Source of the DNA: Pantoea anthophila
Lineage (GTDB): Bacteria > Pseudomonadota > Gammaproteobacteria > Enterobacterales > Enterobacteriaceae
Reading direction: 5' to 3'
Length of the DNA stretch: 64,000 nt
NCBI RefSeq assembly: GCF_006494375.1
Contig: NZ_VHIZ01000056.1
Location: 203,685-267,684, forward strand
Both the position numbers and the translations under genes were made by a program. The first letter of the stretch is position 1. Each line of letters opens with the position of its first letter. The notes under the pieces were generated by a model, which worked only from the letters and a program-made list of their open reading frames with translations, did not search any database and was not told the origin of the DNA. Of this stretch, positions 57,217 through 64,000 are shown in pieces.

Positions 57217-58371
57217 TTAGTGAGCGGCTGCCGCACGCATGGCGACCTGCTGAGCAGTGACCGGCATGCCGGGCATAAACACTTTCTGCAGTCCGGCGAC
57301 GATCACCCGGTCGCCCGATTGCAGACCCGCTTTGACGATACGCAGACCTTCCACCATCGCGCCGGGCTGAATATCGCGCCTCTGAGCTTTGCCTTCCCCA
57401 TCCACCACGTAGACATATTTGCGATCCTGGTCGGTCAGCACCGCCTTATCATCGATCAGCATGGCCTCGAACTGCGCGCTGCCTGGCAAACGCACGCGGG
57501 CAAACAGACCGGGCGTAAACTGACGCGCCTGATTGTCGAGCAGGGCGCGCATACGAATGGTGCCGGTGCTGGCGGTCAGCTGGTTATCCAGGAAATCGAC
57601 CTTGCCCTGATGCGGGAAACCCTGATCGCCGACCAGCGCAATCTCAACCGGCAGCGCATGACGCTGCTGGCCCTGACGCGCCATCGCCTGATAGTGCAGG
57701 AAGGTGTTTTCATCGACGTCGAAATAGACATACATCTGCTGCTGCGACACCAGCGTGGTCAATACACTGGCGCTGTCACCGGCGGTCACCAGATTGCCGG
57801 GGGTAATCATGGCGCGGCTGGCGCGACCGTCAATCGGCGCGGTGACGCGGGTAAAGTCCAGATTCAGCTGCGCCATATCGACGGCGGCTTCGGCGGCCAG
57901 TACATCCGCCTGCGCCTGACTGGCGGCAGCGCGACGCTGTTCCCACACCTCACGCGAAATCGCCTGGGTGCCAATCAGCTTCTCGCTGCGACCCGATTCG
58001 CTGCGCGCCAGACTCGCCTGGCTGCGCGCCCGGGCCAGCTCCGCCCGGGCCTGTTCCAGCGCCGCACGATAACTGCGGTCGTCGATGGTGAAGAGCACCT
58101 GACCTTTTTTAACCTCATCCCCTTCGCGATAGTTCACTGACTCGATATAACCAGAGACGCGCGGACGCAGCTGTACGCTCTGCACCGCTTCAACGCGACC
58201 ATTAAAGTTGTCCCACTGGCTCACCGGCTTGATGAGCACCGGCGCGGCGCTTACTTCAGGCGGTGGCGGCGGGGCGTTCTGCGCCACACCCTTATCACAG
58301 CCGCTAAGCAGGCTGATAAACATGACCATCCCTGACAGGGTCAACCCCTGACGAACCCGGTTCGTAATCAT
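57217..58371 (-). CDS. oqxA: RND efflux pump periplasmic adaptor, OqxA type
   Basis: A membrane-fusion protein of 384 residues that bridges OqxB to an outer-membrane channel. It has a lipoprotein signal with lipobox LLSGC near residue 25, barrel-sandwich hybrid halves (VEAVQSVQLRPRVSGYIESVNYREGDEVKKGQ and the matching FTRVTAPIDGRASRAMITPGNLV), and an alpha-hairpin rich in Ala/Arg/Gln between them. It is the first gene of the oqxAB operon. A possible marbox and promoter lie about 80-140 bases upstream, and a MarA-like regulator is divergent from it. Confidence 0.9.
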   Translation of the reverse strand: MITNRVRQGLTLSGMVMFISLLSGCDKGVAQNAPPPPPEVSAAPVLIKPVSQWDNFNGRVEAVQSVQLRPRVSGYIESVNYREGDEVKKGQVLFTIDDRSYRAALEQARAELARARSQASLARSESGRSEKLIGTQAISREVWEQRRAAASQAQADVLAAEAAVDMAQLNLDFTRVTAPIDGRASRAMITPGNLVTAGDSASVLTTLVSQQQMYVYFDVDENTFLHYQAMARQGQQRHALPVEIALVGDQGFPHQGKVDFLDNQLTASTGTIRMRALLDNQARQFTPGLFARVRLPGSAQFEAMLIDDKAVLTDQDRKYVYVVDGEGKAQRRDIQPGAMVEGLRIVKAGLQSGDRVIVAGLQKVFMPGMPVTAQQVAMRAAAAH

Positions 58372-58451
58372 TGTTGTTATTCCGCGATAAATAGAAAAGA
58401 CGACCTGCAGGCCAATATTTGCAACTTTTAAGATTGCAATTAATCGCAGGG

Positions 58452-58511
58452 AGTGTAGGCTTGCGTCGCGGGCAACTGCAAGAATAACAGATACACTTTA
58501 TGTGCGGTTTA
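58452..58511 (-). promoter_or_regulatory. Candidate oqxA promoter with marbox
   Basis: On the minus strand, TTGCAG (58481-58476) and TACACT (58457-58452) with an 18-base spacer could be -35 and -10. ACCGCACATAAAGTGTAT, from 58509, matches the conserved GCAC half of the marbox consensus AYNGCACNNWNNRYYAAAY but only part of the other half. It lies 8 bases upstream of the -35, a typical class I position. Confidence 0.42.
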
Positions 58512-58672
58512 GTACGGGGCGATGAAAGCCTGAGCAATCCGGGAAAAACCCTGAAAAAAGTGCGGCATTTAATGTACCAATAAAACTTGCATTAAATGGC
58601 ATAGTCAGCCACCCTTAAGTGTAACTGCAACTGATACTAATACTTTTCGCTACAGCGACAGGAGAGACTGGA

Positions 58673-59014
58673 ATGATGAGTGACGCCTTTATTCACGATT
58701 TAATCGACTGGATTGATAACAACATCGAAGCACGTCTGGACCTGGATACCGTTTCAGAGCGCGCGGGCTACTCCAAGTGGCACCTGCAGCGCATGTTCAA
58801 AGAGCACACCGGCTATCCACTGGGTGAGTACATCCGGGTGAAGAAGCTGAAAAAGTCTGCCGATCGCCTGACCAGCACCGATGAACCGATTCTGAACGTC
58901 GCGATTTCTTTGGGCTTTGACTCTCAGCAGTCTTTCAACCGCAGCTTTAAACGCCAGTATGGCGTGGCACCGGGTGCATGGCGTCGTCACAGCGGTGATT
59001 CGCACGCTGCATAA
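58673..59014 (+). CDS. MarA/SoxS/RamA-like AraC-family activator
   Basis: A 113-residue, single-domain AraC-type regulator with two helix-turn-helix motifs: LDLDTVSERAGYSKWHLQRMFKEHTGYPLGEYIRVKK and ILNVAISLGFDSQQSFNRSFKRQYGVAPGAWR. GYSKWHLQRMF is the MarA/SoxS/Rob/RamA recognition helix, so it should bind marboxes. It has no effector domain, so activity is set by its amount. It is divergent from oqxAB, a plausible target; Klebsiella uses RarA in this role. I cannot decide between RamA, SoxS and a separate paralogue, so no symbol is given. AGGAGA precedes the ATG. Confidence 0.88.
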   Translation: MMSDAFIHDLIDWIDNNIEARLDLDTVSERAGYSKWHLQRMFKEHTGYPLGEYIRVKKLKKSADRLTSTDEPILNVAISLGFDSQQSFNRSFKRQYGVAPGAWRRHSGDSHAA

Positions 59015-59100
59015 CTTCGCCAGGGCCAGCCTGTCTGGCCCGCGCTTTCCTCCGGGCGCAAAACTGGTATCATCTGCATCCTGTCGTCACGGATGCCATC

Positions 59101-59535
59101 ATGTCAAAAAAACTCTGGATTGGACTTTTCTTCGTCCTCGCGGCCTGCTTTTACGGCCTTAAACCTTATCTCAACACCGTTTCTGCGCCGGCTCAGGCCG
59201 ATATCGCCACCCTGACCGATGCCCACACCGTGGCGCGCTGGGTGCTGCAGCATCAGCAGTTACCGGACTACTACCTGACCAAAAACGAAGCGCGGCAACG
59301 CGGCTGGAATCCGGCCAAAGGTAACCTGTGTGAGGTTCTGCCTGGCAGGGCCATCGGCGGTGACCGGTTTGCTAACCGCGAAAAGCGGCTGCCCCCGCGT
59401 GCGGGTCGCCAGTGGTATGAAGCGGATGTAAATTACCGCTGCGGACATCGCGACGCCGATCGTCTGGTCTACTCCTCTGACGGGCTGGTGTTTCTCTCCA
59501 CCGATCACTACCGCAGCTTCAGGCAGGTGCCCTGA
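59101..59535 (+). CDS. Barnase-type secreted ribonuclease
   Basis: A guanyl-specific ribonuclease of the barnase (N1/T1) family, 144 residues. The first 20 residues form an export signal; LAAC at 13-16 could be a lipobox, making it a lipoprotein, or the segment may be an ordinary signal or anchor. The catalytic domain (34-144) aligns with Bacillus barnase without gaps at the key sites. Lys61, Arg93, Glu107, Arg117, Arg121 and His136 correspond to barnase Lys27, Arg59, Glu73, Arg83, Arg87 and His102. Cys77 and Cys114 are extra and may form a disulfide. The stop overlaps the inhibitor start (TGATG). Confidence 0.93.
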   Translation: MSKKLWIGLFFVLAACFYGLKPYLNTVSAPAQADIATLTDAHTVARWVLQHQQLPDYYLTKNEARQRGWNPAKGNLCEVLPGRAIGGDRFANREKRLPPRAGRQWYEADVNYRCGHRDADRLVYSSDGLVFLSTDHYRSFRQVP

Positions 59536-59798
59536 TGCTTGAACTGAACTTTGATCTGCGCGAACTCACTACGCGCGCGGCTTTTTATCGCGAGTTTGCC
59601 GGGCAGAGCGGCTGCCCGCCGACCTTTGGTCATAACCTGGATGCGTTGTGGGACTGGCTGACGGGCGGCATGGCGCTACCTGCCACACTGCGGTTGCAGC
59701 ATTACACTGCGCATCAGGCTGATTTAGCGCCGGTGCTGGCGCTGCTGGAAGAGGCGGCACAGTCGCTGGAAGGCGAACTGCACCTGATCGTGGAGTAA
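59535..59798 (+). CDS. Barstar-family ribonuclease inhibitor
   Basis: An 87-residue cytoplasmic inhibitor of the barstar/YhcO family. The binding helix reads FGHNLDALWDWLTGG, in which Asp36, Trp39 and Asp40 correspond to barstar Asp35, Trp38 and Asp39. Asp35 and Asp39 contact the barnase active site. Barstar Tyr29 is replaced by Thr30. Its ATG overlaps the ribonuclease stop by one base (TGATG), so the pair is translationally coupled and the cell is protected while the enzyme is exported. It is convergent with srfC. Confidence 0.92.
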   Translation: MLELNFDLRELTTRAAFYREFAGQSGCPPTFGHNLDALWDWLTGGMALPATLRLQHYTAHQADLAPVLALLEEAAQSLEGELHLIVE

Positions 59799-59848
59799 GC
59801 CGGCAACGGTTTTTATTGCCGTCTCAGACTCAGGTCGGCCGGGAAGCA

Positions 59849-59880
59849 GGGTGCAGCCGCACAGAGGCGAACTGCACCCG
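59849..59880. terminator. Hairpin between barstar and srfC
   Basis: GGGTGCAG and CTGCACCC pair across a 15-base loop in the gap between convergent genes. The right arm also repeats bases found near the barstar end (GGCGAACTGCACC), a small local duplication. There is no T run. Confidence 0.45.
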
Positions 59881-59888
59881 ATTATCGA

Positions 59889-62252
59889 TTACGTGCGCAG
59901 CGGCTTCAGCAGCGCAATCAGAGCCTCGCGGGCCGCCAGCGGCAGATCCCCACCGCCGGTATAGCCGTTGTTCTCAACGATCACCTGATTCAGTCCCACC
60001 AGCCAGTCGTAGATGTAATAGGCGGTGTGATTCGCCGGTGCCGCAGAGAGTCGGGTCAGGCGCTGACCGGCACCGAAGCTGACGCTGGGAGCGGGCGGGC
60101 GCGAGAAAATCACCTGGCCGCGGTTGACGCGGCTGGCGGGACGTTCTGATTCCGGGCGCTGTAAAAAGCCGAGCCAGGCCACAAAATCGCCCAGCACCGT
60201 CATCGCCCGCGTCACCTGCCGGTCGGCGCGGGATTCGTGCGTCACGCTTTGCGTGTCAGGTTCGTGCAGCGCCTGCTGCAGTTTATGCGCAATATCGGTG
60301 CGGAACCCGGCGGTGATCAGCTCTTCTACCAGCCACTCCATCGTCGCCTTATCCACGTTAAGTAACGCCAGCAGGCTGCGGTTTTCCGGCAGCTGACGCA
60401 GGTGATCCAGCCACAGCAGAAGCACCTGGCGCGGAAACTGCTGGCTGCTGTGCAGGCTCTGACGCGGCTGAGCCGGTACGTCAGCGGGTGCGTCACTGAA
60501 CAGGTCAAATTCAAACCCGATGCCGAACTGATTCTCCGGCGCCTGATGGGCCGGTTTGCTGCCCGGCAGGGTCGCCTGATTGAGCCACAGTTGACGCAGT
60601 GCTTCGCGCGGCGGCTGCAGACGCTCCAGAAGCTCGCCATGCAGGCCGGTGCGATGCTGTAAACATTTCAGCAGCGTGTCGGCGATGTTCTGCTTGCGTG
60701 CCGCCTGTTCCGGGCTGGCACCCGCCTCGGTCCACGGCAGTAAACGCCGCTCTACGACGGTGTGCTGAATCTGCGCGAGCTGGGCCAGCAGCATGTCGCG
60801 GCGGGCGTCAGGCTGCATCTCATCCTGCAGCCAGCTCGCCATGCGATCGACGCCCGCGCGATCCAGGGCCAGCATGGAGCCCCAGTGCTGACCGGGCTGT
60901 CCCATCTGCCGCTGCACCGCCTCATCCACATTAATCTGCTGATGACGGGCGTCGAAGGGGGTGATGGCCCAGATGAGGCGCGGTTTCTCTGCGGCCTCCT
61001 GAGCAGGCTGCTGGCGCTGCCATTCGCGCAGCGTTTCGCTGACCCGATCTGCATCCTGACGCTGGCTGGCCGCCGTGCAGACCAGCAGCAGATCGATTGC
61101 CTGTCGCGCGGCATAAAAGCCCGGCAGCAGGGCGCGTTTCTGTTCCAGCAGCTGTGCGCGCAGCGGGTCCTGCTGCTGCAGGCGCTGACGATCTTCCTGG
61201 GTCGCCACATCGCTGGCGTGACCGGGCGCAGGCAGCTCCAGCATATCAGCATCATCATAGAGCGCGGTGCGCGGCGTGGAGCTCAGCGGCACCAGCACTT
61301 CCAGCGTCAGCAGGGCCAGCAGGCCCAGCGGGACGCGCTGGGCCTTGCCGATGCGGTTGCCGTTCAGCGGGCAGACTTCCACCGGCTGCTGCTGATCCTG
61401 TTCGCTGGCTGGCACAATCAGCTGCCCGGCAGGCAGCAGGGCGTTATCGACCAGCAGGCTTAAGGGGGCGAGCACCCGGCTGCTGTTACGCAGCTGATGG
61501 CGCAGATGCAGCAGCGTGCGCAGCATCTCGCTCAGCGCCGGTTCAGCGGGCCAGAGCAGGGAGAACAGCTGCACCCGGTCGTCGACGCTCAGCCAGGGCG
61601 CCAGCTCGACCGCCTGTGGCCAGAAGTGGCGATCCAGGCGCGCATCGTAGTGCGGACGGCGACGGCACCAAGACCAGAGTGTGACCAGCGCATCACTGTC
61701 CAGACCGGCCAGCGGCGAGGCGAGGCGATGGCGCTGCAGACGCTGCAGCCCGCTGTCGATCTGCGCCACGTCGGGTGTGCCCGCAGCGGAACAGGCGAGC
61801 ATCAGACGGATAACTTCCGCGTCATTCAGCAGGGTCAGTTCAACCGGCCACTCAGTCGAGAGCGGCTCGCGCTGATGGCTGAAGCGGGTGGCGGTAGCAA
61901 AATCCAGGTTGCCGGGATTGACATGCTGGAACCAGTAGAGCTGTTTGTCGCCCATGCGGGTCACCAGCTGGCCCTGTGCATCGGCCACCATCTCGTTAAG
62001 CAGCCAGGCTTTGCCGGCCTGCGACTGACCAAACAGGGCCAGCGTCACCGGACGGGCGACCTGCTGTGCCAGCGCCTGGGTCTGCACGCGTGCCTGACGC
62101 AGTTGCAGCGTCAGCGTTTCCGCCTCCAGCGCCAGACGCGGCGACTGCTCACGGCTGTTCTCAATCCATTCCAGACTGTTGTTCAGGGCGTCCTGTAACA
62201 GGCCCAGACGTTTTGCCAGCGTCTGAGGCTGGCGGGGTTTCAGGGCTTTCAT
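59889..62252 (-). CDS. srfC: SrfC-family putative virulence protein
   Basis: A 787-residue cytoplasmic protein of the SrfC family, beginning MKALKPRQPQTLAKRLGLLQDAL. A P-loop-like motif, LALFGQSQAGKAWLLNEMV, lies near residue 75; the usual Ser/Thr after GK is Ala, so nucleotide binding is uncertain. LLLVCTAASQRQDADRV and LIWAITPFDARHQQ are consistent with a GTPase-like core. In Salmonella srfABC is an SsrB-regulated locus of unclear function. The start overlaps the srfB stop (ATGA), so the two are coupled. Confidence 0.87.
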   Translation of the reverse strand: MKALKPRQPQTLAKRLGLLQDALNNSLEWIENSREQSPRLALEAETLTLQLRQARVQTQALAQQVARPVTLALFGQSQAGKAWLLNEMVADAQGQLVTRMGDKQLYWFQHVNPGNLDFATATRFSHQREPLSTEWPVELTLLNDAEVIRLMLACSAAGTPDVAQIDSGLQRLQRHRLASPLAGLDSDALVTLWSWCRRRPHYDARLDRHFWPQAVELAPWLSVDDRVQLFSLLWPAEPALSEMLRTLLHLRHQLRNSSRVLAPLSLLVDNALLPAGQLIVPASEQDQQQPVEVCPLNGNRIGKAQRVPLGLLALLTLEVLVPLSSTPRTALYDDADMLELPAPGHASDVATQEDRQRLQQQDPLRAQLLEQKRALLPGFYAARQAIDLLLVCTAASQRQDADRVSETLREWQRQQPAQEAAEKPRLIWAITPFDARHQQINVDEAVQRQMGQPGQHWGSMLALDRAGVDRMASWLQDEMQPDARRDMLLAQLAQIQHTVVERRLLPWTEAGASPEQAARKQNIADTLLKCLQHRTGLHGELLERLQPPREALRQLWLNQATLPGSKPAHQAPENQFGIGFEFDLFSDAPADVPAQPRQSLHSSQQFPRQVLLLWLDHLRQLPENRSLLALLNVDKATMEWLVEELITAGFRTDIAHKLQQALHEPDTQSVTHESRADRQVTRAMTVLGDFVAWLGFLQRPESERPASRVNRGQVIFSRPPAPSVSFGAGQRLTRLSAAPANHTAYYIYDWLVGLNQVIVENNGYTGGGDLPLAAREALIALLKPLRT

Positions 62253-64000
62253 CGTTTACACACGCTCCCGCTGTCAATCCAGTATTGCGCATTGGCGTTG
62301 CCGGTCGCCGACAGGGTATTCAGCTTCAGACTCAACTGCTCCAGCGGCACTCGGGTGCCATCATCCAGCTGCGCATCGCTCAGCACCAGGTTTTCCGGGC
62401 CGGACGCACCGGGGCCAGCTTTGACCGCCAGGCGGATGCGCAGCACGCTTTCGCCCGCCACTTTACGCGCCAGCGTCGGGTCGTTCAGCGTCAGGCTGTA
62501 AAGCGGTGAGGCGGGCCAGCGATCGTTATCGAGCTGGCGGAAGCCCAGACAGACGTTACCCCGGATACGGAAACTGCGTTTCCGGTCCAGCGCAAAGCCG
62601 GGATCGTCGAGGTCAATGTCGCTGTAGCAGAGATTCTCATCCGTCAGGGCCTGGTTTTCATCGAGCATACCCAGATAGCGGATGGTCGAGTAAGGTTCAA
62701 AATCGCCCGCGCGGAACCAGAAGCTGCTGAGGCGAAGATCCAGCGCCAGCAGGCAGAGCATCGCGCCGACGGCGGCCGTCGATTTCGGGTTGTCGATGCG
62801 GCCATGCTTGTTGAACGGATACCAGTCGCTGGTGTGATAGCCTTCCAGTGACAGAATGCGGCTGCCCGGCAGCGGCTGCAGATGGCGCACCAGCGCCTGA
62901 ATGCCAGGGAAGCGTGACGGACGCCCGGTCAGCAGCAGCACATCGCACTGGTAGAGCGAGACCACCTCACACATGGAGCGCAGCGCCGGGATGATGGCCA
63001 TCCGGTGCTGCATAAACTCGCCGTGCAGCTGCGCGAGGCTCACGACCAGCGGCACCTGCAGCAGATCAAAGCGGCTGTTGCCGCCCAGCTCACGCTGGAT
63101 CTCGCCGTTGACAAAGGCGAGCACCGCCTCGCCAGGCGTCTGCTCAACCAGTTCGCCGAACAGGGCGTTGATTTCTGCGTGACTCTCCAGCGGATCCCAG
63201 TTCTCATAGCGTTCCAGCACCGCCTGCGCCAGCGGAATAAACAGCTGCAGCGTAACCTGCTGACGCAGCGTGGCCTGACCGTCCATGCGGCTGTCGTGAC
63301 CAAACAGCTTGTTCATCAGCGGTTCCGCCAGCGTCAGGCCCGCTTTCTGCAGGTGCTGCTGCAGCGCCGGTAAGATCCACAGCTGAATCACATCCAGCAG
63401 GATGTCATCGCCCGCCACCTTAAAGCCTTCACGAAACAGCAGGCGCGGCGTGATTTTAACGTTGTTGCCCTGACCATCATCCAGACGATACTGGGTAATC
63501 GCCAGGTCGGTGGTGCCGCCGCCGATGTCAATCGAGGCGATGCGCAGGCTTTTACCTGGCAGTTCGCCCTCATCGCGCGGCCGATCGGGACGCGCCATGC
63601 TGCTGAAAAAGTCTTCAGCGCGACCGGCAAAGTTGACCTGCGTCTCATTGAACAGCCAGACCATCTGACCACAGGTGGCTTCATCCCACTCCATCTGCAC
63701 ATCCGGCAAAGGTTTCGGGTTCTGACGAGGGACGGCCGGTGCCAGGTCATCCTCATCCGCGAGCCAGCCTTCGGCTTTCCAGACCAGCGCCAGCGCCTCC
63801 TGCATCCGGCGACGGAAGATTTCACGCTCCGGCTTGGGCATCGCGGACGGCAGCGTCAGGATCACATGGCGCAGCTGACGCGGCGCGTGACTCTGCGGCA
63901 TACGCTGACGCTGAGCCGCGCTGTTCATCTGCATCAGCGCCTGAGCCAGCAGCTCACAGAGCATAAAGGTCATCAGCGAACTGCGGCTGTAGTGCGGTGA
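62249..64000 (-). CDS. srfB: SrfB-family putative virulence protein, 5' part outside the window
   Basis: The frame is open to the right edge of the window (reading SPHYSRSSLMTFMLCELLAQ), so the gene starts beyond it. 583 of roughly 1000 residues are visible. A phosphate-binding loop, IASIDIGGGTTDLAITQY, near residue 155 of the visible part is the signature of actin/Hsp70-type ATPases. A second, LLLTGRPSRFPGIQALVRHL, resembles the adenosine-binding region of that fold. SrfB is therefore probably an actin-like ATPase acting with SrfC and SrfA. Its biological role is not established. Confidence 0.88.
   Translation of the reverse strand, partial: SPHYSRSSLMTFMLCELLAQALMQMNSAAQRQRMPQSHAPRQLRHVILTLPSAMPKPEREIFRRRMQEALALVWKAEGWLADEDDLAPAVPRQNPKPLPDVQMEWDEATCGQMVWLFNETQVNFAGRAEDFFSSMARPDRPRDEGELPGKSLRIASIDIGGGTTDLAITQYRLDDGQGNNVKITPRLLFREGFKVAGDDILLDVIQLWILPALQQHLQKAGLTLAEPLMNKLFGHDSRMDGQATLRQQVTLQLFIPLAQAVLERYENWDPLESHAEINALFGELVEQTPGEAVLAFVNGEIQRELGGNSRFDLLQVPLVVSLAQLHGEFMQHRMAIIPALRSMCEVVSLYQCDVLLLTGRPSRFPGIQALVRHLQPLPGSRILSLEGYHTSDWYPFNKHGRIDNPKSTAAVGAMLCLLALDLRLSSFWFRAGDFEPYSTIRYLGMLDENQALTDENLCYSDIDLDDPGFALDRKRSFRIRGNVCLGFRQLDNDRWPASPLYSLTLNDPTLARKVAGESVLRIRLAVKAGPGASGPENLVLSDAQLDDGTRVPLEQLSLKLNTLSATGNANAQYWIDSGSVCKR

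Noticed and set aside
59889..64000. srfBC as a type VI secretion locus carrying the nearby toxins
   Set aside because: No VgrG, Hcp, PAAR, sheath or baseplate genes are present, and SrfB/SrfC are not core secretion components.

Overview
The window is about 64 kb of a Gammaproteobacterial chromosome. It most resembles the Erwiniaceae, and Pantoea is my best guess. This is inferred from gene content and order, because no search could be run. The stretch mliC-pdxH-tyrS-pdxY-gstA-dtpA ... nth-rsxEGDCBA-ydgK-cnu ... ydgJ-add-ydgA-manA-fumC-tus follows the order known from E. coli, with lineage-specific blocks inserted. The tus gene and a near-perfect Ter site at about 50.5 kb place the window in the replication terminus region.

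Layout. (1) 1-7.5 kb: the end of a citrate lyase operon (citF partial, citX, citG), followed on the same strand by an alpha/beta hydrolase, an AcnB-type aconitase paralogue and a CitT-like dicarboxylate/tricarboxylate permease. Together they look like an uptake and cleavage route for citrate or a related tricarboxylate. (2) 7.6-12.1 kb: an SOS-controlled umuC with no umuD beside it, a TetR regulator, ycgZ, two YgdI/YgdR lipoproteins and small unknown genes. (3) 12.3-27.9 kb: core genes for vitamin B6 metabolism, tyrosyl-tRNA synthetase, glutathione transferase, a peptide permease, endonuclease III and the Rsx electron-transport complex. rsxC carries a 129-bp in-frame tandem repeat. (4) 28-42.5 kb: a sugar cassette with ytfQRT-yjfF (galactofuranose ABC importer), araBA, araFGH and araC. 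It lies between cnu and ydgJ, which are near neighbours in E. coli. (5) 42.5-50.5 kb: core genes up to tus. (6) 50.6-64 kb: an accessory region with an MFS permease, an Rrf2 regulator, an RNase A-like toxin with a CdiI-like immunity gene, an OqxAB-type efflux pump with a nearby MarA/SoxS-like activator, a barnase/barstar pair, and srfC plus the C-terminal part of srfB.

Most notable observations. There are two unrelated ribonuclease toxin/immunity pairs within 7 kb, both with their expected catalytic residues. A family of about 100-180 bp elements (33.4-34.0 kb and 43.7 kb) can fold into multi-arm structures; their stems differ in sequence between copies but remain paired. One copy abuts a truncated acetyltransferase gene. 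A 40-codon open frame sits between a LexA box and umuC, where umuD would be expected. No tRNA, rRNA, insertion sequence, prophage or CRISPR array was recognised.
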